Shown: piece by piece, positions 43,297 through 52,108 of the stretch
How the letters are laid out: each line of letters opens with the position of its first letter
Numbering within the stretch: the stretch's first letter is position 1
Origin: Jannaschia pagri
GTDB lineage: Bacteria > Pseudomonadota > Alphaproteobacteria > Rhodobacterales > Rhodobacteraceae
Direction of reading: 5' to 3'
Length of the DNA: 64,000 bases
Assembly (NCBI RefSeq): GCF_019655435.1
Contig: NZ_BPFH01000001.1
Coordinates: 186,001 to 250,000, forward strand
Program-made: the position numbers and the translations under genes
The notes under the pieces: generated by a model
Told to the model about the DNA's origin: nothing
What the model saw: only the letters and a program-made list of their open reading frames with translations
Database searches by the model: none

Positions 43297-43476
43297 ATGA
43301 TAAACAATCCGCTCAATCCTCGGCTTTTTGTGCGCGTACTGAAACTATCGGACGAGGCGCGGGCGGACCTCTTGGAATGCCTCGGGGGGGTCAGCATGAC
43401 CGATGAGCAGCTCGAAGAGACCTTGATCCAACACGAGAAATCAGGTGCAGCCGCGGCGAGCCCGCCAAAGCTGTGA
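43297..43476 (+). CDS. 59-residue small protein divergent from luxR
   Basis: From ATG 43297 to TGA 43474-43476 a frame encodes 59 residues: MINNPLNPRLFVRVLKL, then a charged helical part with DEARADLLECLGG and MTDEQLEETLIQHEKSG, then an Ala/Pro tail. Composition is protein-like and a hairpin terminator follows. The ribosome site is poor (ATGGTTAACAG), which lowers confidence. It could be a small regulator or chaperone of the quorum system. I recognise no family. Confidence 0.5.
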   Translation: MINNPLNPRLFVRVLKLSDEARADLLECLGGVSMTDEQLEETLIQHEKSGAAAASPPKL

Positions 43477-43498
43477 GACCCGTGACCCAAGCGTGAAA

Positions 43499-43524
43499 AG
43501 GCCCCACCAAAACTGGCGGGGCCT
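43499..43524. terminator. Bidirectional terminator after rplQ and the small ORF
   Basis: AGGCCCC and GGGGCCT form a 7-bp stem with inner CC/GG pairs. On the minus strand TTTTCAC follows, and on the plus strand ACAATTTT follows. It ends the alpha ribosomal block. Confidence 0.8.
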
Positions 43525-43557
43525 ACAATTTTAGCGACCATTTTTGGTGCGATGCGG

Positions 43558-43977
43558 TTACGCCTCGGCGGCGTCTTCCGCTTCCAGGCGGGCGCGGTCG
43601 GCGGCGCCCTTTGCGTCGACGTCGCGGTCCACGAACTCGATGATGGCCATGGGCGCCATGTCGCCGTAGCGGAACCCAGCTTTCAGAACGCGCACGTAGC
43701 CGCCCTTACGCTCTTTGTAGCGGGGCCCCAGGATGTCCATCAACTTCTCCAGATGGCGGTCTTCCTTGAGGCGCGAGCGCAGCAGACGGCGGGCGTGCAG
43801 ATCGCCCCGGCCAGCAAGGGTCACCATCTTCTCGATGATCGGGCGCAGTTCTTTGGCCTTGGGCAACGTCGTCTTGATCTGCTCATGTTCGATCAAGGAC
43901 CCAGCCATGTTGGCGAACATCGCCTTGCGGTGTTCGTGGGTGCGGTTGAGGCGGCGGTATCCGCGGGCGTGACGCAT
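43558..43977 (-). CDS. rplQ: 50S ribosomal protein L17
   Basis: A 139-residue L17. It opens with [19 protein letters not shown] and has the [19 protein letters not shown] core. Bacterial L17 lies next to rpoA, as here. About 20 extra C-terminal residues are acidic and Ala-rich, common in alphaproteobacteria. Two hairpins (44007-44029 and 44062-44079) lie in the gap to rpoA. Confidence 0.97.
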   Translation of the reverse strand: MRHARGYRRLNRTHEHRKAMFANMAGSLIEHEQIKTTLPKAKELRPIIEKMVTLAGRGDLHARRLLRSRLKEDRHLEKLMDILGPRYKERKGGYVRVLKAGFRYGDMAPMAIIEFVDRDVDAKGAADRARLEAEDAAEA

Positions 43978-44006
43978 GTGTCTTCTCCTAGATTTATGCT
44001 TTGTCC

Positions 44007-44029
44007 GGGATCGGTGCGTTGCCGATCCC
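44007..44029. repeat. Hairpin in the rpoA-rplQ gap
   Basis: GGGATCGG and CCGATCCC form an 8-bp perfect stem with a 7-base loop upstream of rplQ. It could tune rplQ expression relative to rpoA. There is no T-run. Confidence 0.5.
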
Positions 44030-44061
44030 TCCTTGTTGGGGCGGAATTGCCCAGGCCGTCA

Positions 44062-44079
44062 GGCGGGGTGACCCCCGCC
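44062..44079. repeat. GGCGGGG/CCCCGCC palindrome
   Basis: Seven-bp perfect arms with a TGAC loop, 12 bases after the rpoA stop. Related copies lie after rpmD (about 51891-51904) and after rplR (52812-52828). Confidence 0.55.
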
Positions 44080-44090
44080 CCACGGAAACC

Positions 44091-45107
44091 TCAGAAGTTG
44101 TCTTCGAACTTCTTGGCCAGATCTTCGATGTTCTCTGGCGGCCAATCGACGATATCCATGCCCAGGTGCAGGCCCATGCCCGACAGCACTTCCTTGATTT
44201 CGTTCAAGGACTTGCGGCCGAAGTTCGGCGTGCGCAGCATCTCGGCTTCGGTCTTCTGGATCAGATCGCCGATATAGACGATGTTGTCGTTCTTGAGGCA
44301 GTTGGCCGAGCGGACCGAAAGCTCCAACTCGTCGACCTTCTTCAGAAGCAGCGGGTTGAACTCCAGATCGTCCTCGGCGCTGTCGGAGCGGGCGGCCTCG
44401 GGCTCATCGAAGTTGACGAAGATCTGAAGCTGGTCCTGCAGGATGCGGGCCGCGTAGGCCACAGCATCATCAGGTGCCAAGGACCCATCGGTCTCCAGCT
44501 TCAGCGTCAGCTTGTCATAGTCCAGAACCTGACCCTCACGGGTCGGCTGCACTTCGTAGGACACCTTCTTGACCGGCGAGTAGATCGCATCGATCGGGAT
44601 CAGGCCGATAGGCGCGTCCTCAGGCTTGTTCTTGTCAGCCGAGACATAGCCCTTGCCGGTGTTCACCGTCAGTTCGATGTAGAGGTCGGCGCCGTCGTCC
44701 AGGTGGCAGATCACGTGATCGCGGTTCAGAACCTCGATACCAGCGGATTCGGAGATGTCACCAGCGGTCACCACCATCGGACCCTTGGCCGAAATCGACA
44801 GGCGCTTCGGCCCTTCGACGTCCATGCGCAGGGACACGCCCTTCAGGTTCAGGACGATGTCGGTGACATCTTCCCGCACACCAGACACCGACGAGAACTC
44901 ATGCAAGACGTTGTCGATCTGCACCGAGGTGATCGCCGCACCTTGCAGCGACGACATCAACACGCGGCGCAGGGCGTTGCCCAGGGTCAGGCCAAAGCCA
45001 CGCTCCAGCGGTTCCGCCACGACGGTCGCTTGGCGCGCGGGGTTGTTGCCAGGGCGGACGTCAAGCTGCTGAGGCTTGATCAGCTCTTGCCAATTCTTGT
45101 GGATCAT
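44091..45107 (-). CDS. rpoA: RNA polymerase alpha subunit
   Basis: The 338-residue alpha subunit. The N-terminal assembly domain has the [18 protein letters not shown] signature and the C-terminal domain has [24 protein letters not shown], which binds UP elements and activators. The ATG at 45107 gives MIHKNWQEL; a GGAGGG site lies 9 bases upstream. It sits in the usual order rpsM-rpsK-rpoA-rplQ. Confidence 0.98.
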   Translation of the reverse strand: MIHKNWQELIKPQQLDVRPGNNPARQATVVAEPLERGFGLTLGNALRRVLMSSLQGAAITSVQIDNVLHEFSSVSGVREDVTDIVLNLKGVSLRMDVEGPKRLSISAKGPMVVTAGDISESAGIEVLNRDHVICHLDDGADLYIELTVNTGKGYVSADKNKPEDAPIGLIPIDAIYSPVKKVSYEVQPTREGQVLDYDKLTLKLETDGSLAPDDAVAYAARILQDQLQIFVNFDEPEAARSDSAEDDLEFNPLLLKKVDELELSVRSANCLKNDNIVYIGDLIQKTEAEMLRTPNFGRKSLNEIKEVLSGMGLHLGMDIVDWPPENIEDLAKKFEDNF

Positions 45108-45180
45108 GTGGCCCATCCCTCCATTCATGTCCGGCGTCGGGGCGGAAGACGCGGACTCCCGAGGTTTTCAAACGGCGCGG

Positions 45181-45204
45181 CGGGGCCGCTGCGGCACGGC
45201 CCCG
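45181..45204. repeat. Hairpin in the rpsK-rpoA gap
   Basis: CGGGGCCG and CGGCCCCG form an 8-bp perfect stem 22 bases after the rpsK stop. It lacks a T-run, so read-through into rpoA is expected. Confidence 0.5.
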
Positions 45205-45226
45205 TCGAAGTTTCATCAGTGCGAGA

Positions 45227-45619
45227 TCAGACCCGGCGACGCTTCGGCGGGCGAACACCGTTGTGCGCGATAGGGGTCACGTCGCGGATCGCGGTGATCT
45301 GAAGGCCAACGGCGGCCAGGGCGCGCAGGGCGCTCTCACGACCGGAACCGGGGCCCTGGACCTCAACTTCGAGGGTCCGCATGCCGTGTTCCTGGGCCTT
45401 CTTGCCAGCGTCCTCAGCGGCCATCTGGGCGGCGTAGGGCGTCGACTTACGCGAGCCTTTGAAGCCCATGGTGCCGGCCGACGACCAGGAGATCGCGTTG
45501 CCTTGAACGTCCGAGATCAGGATCTTGGTGTTGTTGAACGACGAGTTCACATGGGCCACACCAGCGGCGATGTTCTTGCGTTCTTTGCGCTTGGGGGCGC
45601 GACGGGTATCACGTGCCAT
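45227..45619 (-). CDS. rpsK: 30S ribosomal protein S11
   Basis: A 130-residue S11 with the [15 protein letters not shown] and [13 protein letters not shown] motifs and the C-terminal [11 protein letters not shown]. It follows rpsM after 15 bases. It forms part of the platform of the small subunit near the mRNA exit. Confidence 0.97.
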   Translation of the reverse strand: MARDTRRAPKRKERKNIAAGVAHVNSSFNNTKILISDVQGNAISWSSAGTMGFKGSRKSTPYAAQMAAEDAGKKAQEHGMRTLEVEVQGPGSGRESALRALAAVGLQITAIRDVTPIAHNGVRPPKRRRV

Positions 45620-45634
45620 AGGTCTTGCGCTCCC

Positions 45635-46003
45635 TTACTTCTTCTTGCCAGCAATGGCCTTTGCGGGGCCTTTGCGGGTGCGGGCGTTGGTGTGCGTGCG
45701 CTGACCGCGAACGGGCAGGTTCCGACGGTGACGCAGACCGCGGTAGCAGCCCAGGTCCATCAGACGCTTGATGTTCATCTGCGTGTCACGGCGCAGGTCG
45801 CCTTCGACGGTGACGTTCGCGTCGATATACTCGCGGATCTGCAGGACTTCGGCGTCCGAGAGCTCATTCACGCGGCGGGTTGCGTCGATGCCCACGGCGT
45901 CGATGATTTCCTTCGCCTTCGCCGGGCCGATGCCCGTGATATACGTGAGCGCGATTGGGGTGCGCTTCCCGGTTGGGATGTTAACGCCAGCGATACGTGC
46001 CAA
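45635..46003 (-). CDS. rpsM: 30S ribosomal protein S13, TTG start
   Basis: A 122-residue S13 ([42 protein letters not shown]). The conserved N-terminus falls on a TTG codon at 46003-46001, with GAAGGAAG 6 bases upstream. The nearest upstream ATG would add 26 residues not seen in S13. TTG is rare for a ribosomal protein and may hold S13 at a lower level. A promoter candidate and a hairpin lie upstream, separating this block from adk. Confidence 0.96.
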   Translation of the reverse strand: MARIAGVNIPTGKRTPIALTYITGIGPAKAKEIIDAVGIDATRRVNELSDAEVLQIREYIDANVTVEGDLRRDTQMNIKRLMDLGCYRGLRHRRNLPVRGQRTHTNARTRKGPAKAIAGKKK

Positions 46004-46090
46004 GTGGTCTTCCTTCTTTCGTTGCGGTTCCGTAACCCCAGAACCTTTTTTCACAACGACCAGAGCGACATGCCTGATCAAAAGAGATCA

Positions 46091-46112
46091 CCGGGAATCG
46101 GACGATTCCCGG
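46091..46112 (-). terminator. Hairpin between adk and rpsM
   Basis: CCGGGAATCG and CGATTCCCGG form a perfect 10-bp stem with a 2-base spacer; on the minus strand TGATCTCTTTTG follows. It lies downstream of a candidate rpsM promoter, so it is a leader hairpin or a terminator of the secY-adk unit. Confidence 0.5.
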
Positions 46113-46122
46113 CGGAGATTGC

Positions 46123-46151
46123 GACTTAGGGGGTTGTCAGGCTGCGGTCAA
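46123..46151 (-). promoter_or_regulatory. Candidate promoter of the rpsM-rpsK-rpoA-rplQ block
   Basis: TTGACC (46151-46146), 17 bases, TAAGTC (46128-46123) on the minus strand. It nearly matches the metZ and rplB candidates in both hexamers and spacing. Confidence 0.5.
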
Positions 46152-46169
46152 GGCCTGCGCGGACGCCTG

Positions 46170-46754
46170 TCAAGAACTTTTTGACAGTATACCTTCAATG
46201 GAGGCCGCAACGGTGTCCATATCACCAAGACCATCCACGGACGTCAGATCGCCCTTGGCCCAGTAATAGCCAATCAGCGGCGAGGTCTTTTTATAGTACT
46301 CCATCAGACGCACCTTCAGGCTTTCGGCGTTATCGTCCGCCCGGGCCGTCCCACCGGCGGCGACGGCATCCCGGGCGCGCCCGACGATCCGCTCCACCAA
46401 AACATCGTCGTTCACCTGCAATTCGATCACGGCATCTAACGTGGCCCCGTGCTTGTCCAGCAGGGCGCCTAGGGCATCTGCCTGGGCCAAGGTCCGCGGG
46501 AAGCCATCAAAGATGAACCCACCGCCTTGGTCGCCTTCGAGCTTTTCTTCGATCAGGCCAATGACGATCTCATCGGTCACCAACTCGCCAGCATCCATGA
46601 TCGCGGCAACGCGGTTGCCCATCTCGGTGCCCGAGGACCGCGCCTCCCGCAGCATGTCCCCGGTGGAGAGCTGGACCATGCCCCGCCCCTCCACGAGCCG
46701 CCCGGCCTGGGTTCCCTTCCCGGCGCCCGGCGGCCCTAGCAGAATGATGTTCAT
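46170..46754 (-). CDS. adk: Adenylate kinase
   Basis: A 194-residue adenylate kinase that balances AMP, ADP and ATP. The P-loop is [18 protein letters not shown] and [11 protein letters not shown] are the AMP-site motifs. The LID region is the short form without zinc Cys residues. Its start overlaps the secY stop by 4 bases, the normal spc order. Confidence 0.97.
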   Translation of the reverse strand: MNIILLGPPGAGKGTQAGRLVEGRGMVQLSTGDMLREARSSGTEMGNRVAAIMDAGELVTDEIVIGLIEEKLEGDQGGGFIFDGFPRTLAQADALGALLDKHGATLDAVIELQVNDDVLVERIVGRARDAVAAGGTARADDNAESLKVRLMEYYKKTSPLIGYYWAKGDLTSVDGLGDMDTVAASIEGILSKSS

Positions 46755-48109
46755 CGTCTTGCAGTCCCTTTACGTTTCCCGCGCTTCTTACCGCGCAGTT
46801 GGCTCTTTTCAATGAGCCCTTCGTACTGGTGGGCCAGCAGATGGGACTGCACTTGTTGGATCGTATCCATACCGACCGACACGATGATCAGGATCGATGT
46901 GCCACCGAAGTAAGCCGTAATCGCCAGTTGGTTGCGCACCATTTCTGGGATCAGACAGACCAGGGTCAGATAAGCCGCCCCGAGAACCAGGATCCGATTG
47001 ACCACGTATTCCAAATGCTGCGCCGTCTTCTGCCCGGGCCGGATGCCGGGAATGAACCCATTCTGGTTCTTAAGGTTGTCGGCGACATCCTCGGTCTTGA
47101 ACGCCACGTTGTGGGTGTAGAAGTACGTGAAGAAGATGATCATGCCCGCGAAGAACAGCAGGTAGAGCGGCTGACCCGGCCCGAAGTAGGCCAGGATCGT
47201 CGACATGATCGGACCCGTCTGCTGACCGCTGAACGTCGAAATCGTCGTGGGCAGCAGCAGCAGCGAAGACGCGAAGATCGCCGGGATTACGCCTGCGGGG
47301 TTCACCTTGATTGGCAGGTGGCTCGCCCCGCCATCATAGACCTTCATGCCGACCTGACGGCGCGGATACTGGATGTGGATCTTGCGCAGGCTGCGCTCCA
47401 TGAAGACCACAAAAACCAGCGTTCCGAGCAGCATAGCCACGACGCCTAAGATCGCAGGCGTGTTGAGCGCGCCGGTCCGACCGCTCTCAAAGAACTGCGC
47501 CAAAGCGGCCGGCAGTTCCGCGACAATACCAACAAAGATGATCAGCGAGATGCCATTGCCGATGCCACGGGCCGTGATCTGCTCGCCCAGCCACATCAGG
47601 AACATCGTGCCGCCGACCAGGGTGATCACGCAGGCTGCGCGGAAGAACCAGCCGGGATCGGCCACCAAGCCACCAGCTTCCAGCGACACGGCCAAGCCAT
47701 AGGCTTGCAAGGTCGCAAGGGCCACGGTGCCATAGCGCGTGTACTGGTTGATCTTTTTGCGGCCCTGTTCGCCCTCTTTCTTGAGCTGTTCGAGCTGCGG
47801 AACCATTGCCGTCATCAGCTGCACGATAATGCTCGCCGAGATGTAGGGCATGATGCCCAGGGCAAAGACGCCCATGCGCCCGATGGCGCCCCCGGTGAAC
47901 ATGTTCAGCACGCCGCCCAGACCGGCAGCCGCTTGCTCGACGAAGTCGCGCAGCGCGCCCGCGTCGATGCCGGGAACCGGAATGTAGGTGCCGAAACGGT
48001 AGATGATCAGCAGGCCGATCGTGAACAGGATACGTTGGCGAAGCTCTTTCGCTTTACCGAACGCGCCCCAGCTCATGTTGGCGGCCATTTGCTCTGCGGC
48101 TGAAGCCAT
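46751..48109 (-). CDS. secY: Protein translocase subunit SecY
   Basis: A 452-residue, ten-helix core of the Sec channel. Segments seen are [19 protein letters not shown], the plug region, [23 protein letters not shown] and the C-terminal [17 protein letters not shown]. It lies between rplO (105 bases upstream) and adk. The N-terminal [14 protein letters not shown] extension is normal in this order. Confidence 0.97.
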   Translation of the reverse strand: MASAAEQMAANMSWGAFGKAKELRQRILFTIGLLIIYRFGTYIPVPGIDAGALRDFVEQAAAGLGGVLNMFTGGAIGRMGVFALGIMPYISASIIVQLMTAMVPQLEQLKKEGEQGRKKINQYTRYGTVALATLQAYGLAVSLEAGGLVADPGWFFRAACVITLVGGTMFLMWLGEQITARGIGNGISLIIFVGIVAELPAALAQFFESGRTGALNTPAILGVVAMLLGTLVFVVFMERSLRKIHIQYPRRQVGMKVYDGGASHLPIKVNPAGVIPAIFASSLLLLPTTISTFSGQQTGPIMSTILAYFGPGQPLYLLFFAGMIIFFTYFYTHNVAFKTEDVADNLKNQNGFIPGIRPGQKTAQHLEYVVNRILVLGAAYLTLVCLIPEMVRNQLAITAYFGGTSILIIVSVGMDTIQQVQSHLLAHQYEGLIEKSQLRGKKRGKRKGTARR

Positions 48110-48214
48110 GCGAGCCCCTCTTTGATGCTGAAACGCCGCCCGACGGGCTTCCCGCAGGCGGCGATCTCGGAAAACTTGGGTTTATGTAAGCGGGTCAGCG
48201 CCCGCCCACAACCG

Positions 48215-48682
48215 TCACTCGGCGGCGGCTGCCGCAACCGTGACCGTGCCACCTGCCTTTTCGACCGCCTCGACAGCGCCTTTGGAGGCACCGGTGACAG
48301 TGATCGTGGCTTTCGCGGTCAACTCGCCTTTGCCCAGCAGGCGAACGCCATCCAACTTGCGGCGCACCAGACCGGAGGCCACCAAGCTGTCTTCGTTGAT
48401 CGCAGCGGCGTCGAGTTTACCGGCGTCGATGAACTCCTGCACCTTGCCCAGGTTCACGACAGCAAAGGACTTACGGTTCGGCTTGTTGAAGCCGCGCTTC
48501 GGCAGACGCTGGTACAGGGGCATCTGGCCACCTTCGTAGCCGTTGATCGCCACACCGGACCGGGACTTCTGACCCTTGATACCACGTCCACCCATCTTAC
48601 CCAGACCCGAACCAGGGCCGCGGCCAACGCGCTTGGGCTTGTGGGTTGCGCCGGGGTTGTCGCGCAGATCGTTGAGTTTCAT
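48215..48682 (-). CDS. rplO: 50S ribosomal protein L15
   Basis: A 155-residue L15 beginning [21 protein letters not shown], with [18 protein letters not shown] and [13 protein letters not shown]. The ATG at 48682 follows an AGGAGA site. In most bacteria rpmD directly precedes rplO; here 3.2 kb of other genes separate them, so rplO should start its own transcript with secY and adk. Confidence 0.97.
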   Translation of the reverse strand: MKLNDLRDNPGATHKPKRVGRGPGSGLGKMGGRGIKGQKSRSGVAINGYEGGQMPLYQRLPKRGFNKPNRKSFAVVNLGKVQEFIDAGKLDAAAINEDSLVASGLVRRKLDGVRLLGKGELTAKATITVTGASKGAVEAVEKAGGTVTVAAAAAE

Positions 48683-48772
48683 ATCGCTTCTCCTCTGGCC
48701 GGAAACACCCCCGAAGCGAAGTGGGGCGCACGCGGCATGTTGATTCTGAACGTGCCAAAGCGGCACCGGTCG

Positions 48773-48801
48773 CGGATACACGGGCCTGCCGTTCCTCGCA
48801 A
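48773..48801 (-). promoter_or_regulatory. Candidate promoter of the rplO-secY-adk block
   Basis: TTGCGA (48801-48796), 17 bases, TATCCG (48778-48773) on the minus strand, about 90 bases before the rplO ATG. The need for a promoter here follows from the terminator after rpmD and the inserted genes. Confidence 0.45.
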
Positions 48802-48873
48802 GGGGTCCGATGTCCGATCCAGCAGGGCACCATCGGGTCAGACATCAACCGCCACTTGGGACGTTGTGCCGCC

Positions 48874-49290
48874 CTACCCGTCTCGCCCCGGAACGCTCCG
48901 GTCTTCGGCATAGAGCGCGATCTTGTTGCCCTGCGGGTCCCGCAGATAGCCGACGTAGAAATGGGCGCTGTACGCGGCGCGGAAGCCGGGCGCGCCTTCG
49001 TTTGTGCCACCTGCGGACAGTCCGGCGCGGTGCAAGTCCCGAACCAGGTCCTGCCGCCCCACGTCAAAGGCCACCATTGCCCCGTTTCCAGGCGACGCGG
49101 GGAGGCCGTCATAGGTGGGCTTCACATAGAACTCCGGAAAGGCGACCCCGTCCGTCGTGCCCTCCTCCAAAGCATAGCTCAGCCCCTCAGGCCCTTCGTG
49201 CAGCCCATAGCCCAAAGGCGTCAGGATCGCCCCGTAGAACCGCTTCGCCGCCGCGATGTCGTCGGCGCCCAAGGTCACATATCCAATCAC
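48874..49290 (-). CDS. VOC/glyoxalase-fold protein
   Basis: A 138-residue protein of the vicinal oxygen chelate superfamily (glyoxalase/bleomycin resistance/dioxygenase). It opens MIGYVTLGADDIAAAKRFYG and closes with FYVGYLRDPQGNKIALYA, the usual paired beta-alpha-beta modules. The metal-ligand His positions are only partly present (AHFYVGYL). It is part of the gene set inserted between rpmD and rplO. Substrate unknown. Confidence 0.85.
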   Translation of the reverse strand: MIGYVTLGADDIAAAKRFYGAILTPLGYGLHEGPEGLSYALEEGTTDGVAFPEFYVKPTYDGLPASPGNGAMVAFDVGRQDLVRDLHRAGLSAGGTNEGAPGFRAAYSAHFYVGYLRDPQGNKIALYAEDRSVPGRDG

Positions 49291-49342
49291 CGTAAACCCC
49301 CCACACGTCTCGCTCCGCCGGGTGACACGGCGAACACAAAGA

Positions 49343-49984
49343 TCACCCGTCCACCGGCGGATTACGCCAGCGACTTGGACGAAAGGGTTGCGTCAGCGCC
49401 CGTTCGACCATCTCAAGCCGGTCTTGCCCATAATAAATCTCTCCATCGACCACATAGGTGGGCGACCCCATAACGCCTAAAGCCTGCGCGTCCGCGCAGT
49501 TCCGGGCATAAGCATCGGCCACCTCGGGCAAATTCGCGCGCTGCATCAGGGCCTCCGTATCCATACCCAATGCGTCAATCACGGCCCGCAGGACCCGTTC
49601 ATCGGACAAATCCGCATCATCGCACCAATGCGCGCGCAAGATGGCGTGAGAGACGGCATCCACAAGCGGCCCCCTGTCACCGCACGCGATGATGAGATGA
49701 CTGGCCAGAGTGTAATCCGCATCATGGTAGGTGGGTCGGTACGATAAGACAGGCACTTCGCGCCACTCCGCCCATCGCTCGATCTCGCGTCCGAAGAAGT
49801 AGTCCACATGGGCCTGAGTCCGCGCCGCGAATGGGAGGCTCCCCTGCGCCTCGACCACCGGAGACAGGGGGATCGGGCGGTGGATAAGCGTCGCGCCATG
49901 GGTCGCGCAAATGCTCCGTAGGTGAGCAGATCCCAGGTAAGCGAAGGCAGAATGGGCGGAATAGATGTATTCGATGACGGCCAT
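49343..49984 (-). CDS. DsbA-family / 2-hydroxychromene-2-carboxylate isomerase-like protein
   Basis: A 213-residue thioredoxin-fold protein of the kappa-class GST/HCCA isomerase group. It starts VIEYIYSAHSAFAYLGS, where Ser replaces a redox Cys, has a large helical insert, and ends GVMGSPTYVVDGEIYYGQDRLEMVE with the cis-Pro. It is likely glutathione-dependent. It lies in the rpmD-rplO insertion, 52 bases upstream of the VOC gene on the same strand. Substrate not predictable. Confidence 0.85.
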   Translation of the reverse strand: MAVIEYIYSAHSAFAYLGSAHLRSICATHGATLIHRPIPLSPVVEAQGSLPFAARTQAHVDYFFGREIERWAEWREVPVLSYRPTYHDADYTLASHLIIACGDRGPLVDAVSHAILRAHWCDDADLSDERVLRAVIDALGMDTEALMQRANLPEVADAYARNCADAQALGVMGSPTYVVDGEIYYGQDRLEMVERALTQPFRPSRWRNPPVDG

Positions 49985-50041
49985 CCCGTGACTTTAGGCG
50001 AGGCCCTTGATTGAAGACAGAGCCTTGGCAACACTGGTGCC

Positions 50042-50725
50042 ATGCACCGGTTCGTCAGTTTCCTGGCCGCCACGGCCCTCAGCACACAAACCGCCTTGGC
50101 GAGCTGCACGGCGGACGCCATCCTGATCTTCGACGGCTCAAACTCCATGGGCGGGATCGGCTATGCCACCGAAGGCCTGCCCCGGATCGACGAAGCCCGC
50201 ACCGCGGTGGCACGCGCCCTGCCGCCCGTAGAGCACATCCGACGCATCGGTCTGATGACCTACGGCCCTGGTCGTCAGACGTTTTGCGATGGCATCCACG
50301 AACACTTTGCGCCCCAGCCCCTGGCGGCTGCCCCGATCCTCTCTGCGTTGGAAGACATCACCCCCATGGGGCTGACGCCGCTCGCCGAGGCCGTGCGCCA
50401 GGCCGCGGACCGGCTCCGCTATCGTGAGCGCGCGGGTGTGATTGTGCTGGTGACCGACGGCAACGACACATGTGGTGGGATGCCATGCGCCTTGGCCGAC
50501 CGCTTGTCCGCCACCGCGCAAGACCTGACAATCCATGTGGTCGGCTTCAAAGTCGTGGGCGATCTGACCAATGGAGGGAGCGCCGCGACCCGCCCTCTGC
50601 CCCGGGGGGAGATCATCGCCCGATGCCTCGCCGAGCGGACGGGGGGACTCTATGTCCTCAGCGACACAATCGACGACCTGGTCGAGGCTCTGAACGAGAC
50701 GCTGGGCTGTCGGGACGTGAGCTAA
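50042..50725 (+). CDS. Exported von Willebrand factor A domain protein, paralogue 1
   Basis: A 227-residue protein with a signal peptide (residues 1-20, ALA-SC). The mature part is almost only a vWA domain. The MIDAS metal site is intact: FDGSNSM (D-x-S-x-S), the Thr in MGLTPLAEA and the Asp in LVTDGNDTCGG. Cys residues (SCTAD, TFCDG, TCGGMPC, ARC, LGC) suggest periplasmic disulfides. It is divergent from the DsbA-family gene and followed after 45 bases by paralogue 2. Such domains bind protein ligands; the partner is unknown. Confidence 0.85.
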   Translation: MHRFVSFLAATALSTQTALASCTADAILIFDGSNSMGGIGYATEGLPRIDEARTAVARALPPVEHIRRIGLMTYGPGRQTFCDGIHEHFAPQPLAAAPILSALEDITPMGLTPLAEAVRQAADRLRYRERAGVIVLVTDGNDTCGGMPCALADRLSATAQDLTIHVVGFKVVGDLTNGGSAATRPLPRGEIIARCLAERTGGLYVLSDTIDDLVEALNETLGCRDVS

Positions 50726-50770
50726 GCCTCCGCCCTTGCCTGGTCGCTTTCCGGCTGTCACCCTACGGCC

Positions 50771-51481
50771 ATGCGTGCCGCCCTCCTTTCCTGTGCTCTC
50801 GCCCTGCCGGCAGCGGCCCAAGGCCCTTGCGCCACCGACGCCATGATCGTCTTCGACGGCTCCGCCTCCATGGCGGAAATCACCCTGGAGACGGGACCGA
50901 ACACGCGAATTGCAGAAGCGCGTCAGGCCATGGCCCAGGCAATGCCTTTGGTCGAAGAGGTCCGCAGGATCGGCCTATTAACCTATGGGCCTGGCCCCGA
51001 AGGATCCTGCGAAGGGATCCGTCTGCGTTTCCCACCCATAGACATGGCGGCAGACCCCGTGATCGAAGCGTTGGACATGCTGGACCCGAACGGGCTGACC
51101 CCCCTGTCCGCAGCCGTGGAAGAAGCGGCGGAGGTCATGGCCTACCGGACCCAACCGGCAATTGTGGTGCTTGTCACGGATGGCAATGAAACCTGCGGCG
51201 GCACACCCTGCGCCACCTCTCGTCGGATGGCCGAGGCCGCTGCCGACCTGACGATCCATGTGATCGGCTTCCGCGCCGCGCGGGATTTCTTCCTTTGGGA
51301 CAACCCGGAACAGCAAGAATTTGGGCGCGACACGGTCGCCAAGTGCTTTGCTGACCGCACCGGCGGGCTGTTCGTGTCGACGGAGACGGTGGACGAATTG
51401 GTCGATGCCTTGCAGGCAACGCTGGGATGTTTGGTGGTGGGCGAAGGCCCGAGGCCTCGCATTGAGTTTGCACGATTATAA
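50771..51481 (+). CDS. Exported von Willebrand factor A domain protein, paralogue 2
   Basis: A 236-residue paralogue of the preceding gene. Signal peptide residues 1-16 (AAA-QG). The MIDAS motif is FDGSASM, with NGLTPLSAA and LVTDGNETCGGTPC. The Cys pattern matches paralogue 1. The end of the protein adds VVGEGPRPRIEFARL. The 3' end overlaps a small minus-strand gene by 6 bases. It is closest to the protein at 59013-59669 in its CxxDAMIVFDGS start. Confidence 0.84.
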   Translation: MRAALLSCALALPAAAQGPCATDAMIVFDGSASMAEITLETGPNTRIAEARQAMAQAMPLVEEVRRIGLLTYGPGPEGSCEGIRLRFPPIDMAADPVIEALDMLDPNGLTPLSAAVEEAAEVMAYRTQPAIVVLVTDGNETCGGTPCATSRRMAEAAADLTIHVIGFRAARDFFLWDNPEQQEFGRDTVAKCFADRTGGLFVSTETVDELVDALQATLGCLVVGEGPRPRIEFARL

Positions 51482-51751
51482 TGGCGTCCAGGGCACCACA
51501 TCGTGCGCCGATCTGAGCATATCGAGCCAGTAATCTATCGTGTCATCGGCGTCTTCTTCTGACGCAGCGTAGGCGGCTGAATTGCTGAACCATGCTTTGC
51601 CACCTGGCTCCAGCACCGGCGCGTGTGAGAACATGAGGTCACAGCCGCCGGTGGCTCGGCAAGCGATCACGTCCACATGGCCGTCGATGGTGTTTCCGCT
51701 CCGCTTGTGCCGAATGGCGAAGCTGTGTCTCACGGTGCGTTTTTTGGTCAT
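51476..51751 (-). CDS. 91-residue protein of unknown function
   Basis: A 91-residue protein with a basic N-terminus (MTKKRTVRHSFAIRHKRSGN) and an acidic C-terminal half (SEEDADDTIDYWLDMLRSAHDVVPW). Two Cys lie in VIACRATGGCDLMF. The ATG at 51751 has an AAGGTG site 6 bases upstream; the longer frame upstream has poor coding character. It converges on vWA paralogue 2. I recognise no family. It could be an accessory of the vWA pair or an independent small gene. Confidence 0.5.
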   Translation of the reverse strand: MTKKRTVRHSFAIRHKRSGNTIDGHVDVIACRATGGCDLMFSHAPVLEPGGKAWFSNSAAYAASEEDADDTIDYWLDMLRSAHDVVPWTPL

Positions 51752-51843
51752 CGCTGACACCTTAAGAAACAATACACCAAAACACTGGCACCACAGTTGG
51801 CCCCGAGGCCATGCACACAGATCAGACACGCGCCACAGCACGC

Positions 51844-51874
51844 AAAAACGCCCCGGCCATTTCTGACCGGGGCG
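51844..51874 (-). terminator. Strong terminator after rpmD
   Basis: An 11-bp stem (CGCCCCGGTCA with one wobble) closed by a GAAA tetraloop is followed by TTTTT on the minus strand. It ends the rpmC-to-rpmD block before the inserted genes. Confidence 0.88.
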
Positions 51875-51890
51875 CTTTATTTCAACAGTG

Positions 51891-51904
51891 GCGGGGTGAC
51901 CCCC
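51891..51904. repeat. GGGG-TGA-CCCC palindrome after rpmD
   Basis: Minus strand GGGGGTCACCCCGCC is identical over 15 bases to the copy in the rpoA-rplQ gap (44062-44079). It sits between the rpmD stop and its terminator. Confidence 0.5.
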
Positions 51905-51916
51905 GACCTAAGGACC

Positions 51917-52105
51917 TCAGTCCCGCTCTTCGATGATCTTCACCATATGCGGGATCTTGTTGACCATGCCACGGACGGAGGGCGTATCCTCCAACTCGCG
52001 GGTCTTGTGCATCTTGTTCAGACCCAAGCCGATCAAGGTCGCACGCTGGTCGGCGGGGCGGCGGATCGGGGACCCGATCTGCTTAACAACAATGGTCTTT
52101 GCCAT
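51917..52105 (-). CDS. rpmD: 50S ribosomal protein L30
   Basis: A 62-residue L30 ([32 protein letters not shown]). It follows rpsE after 3 bases. It is the last gene of the rpmC-rpmD block; rplO, its usual next neighbour, is 3.2 kb away. Confidence 0.96.
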   Translation of the reverse strand: MAKTIVVKQIGSPIRRPADQRATLIGLGLNKMHKTRELEDTPSVRGMVNKIPHMVKIIEERD

Positions 52106-52108
52106 GGA

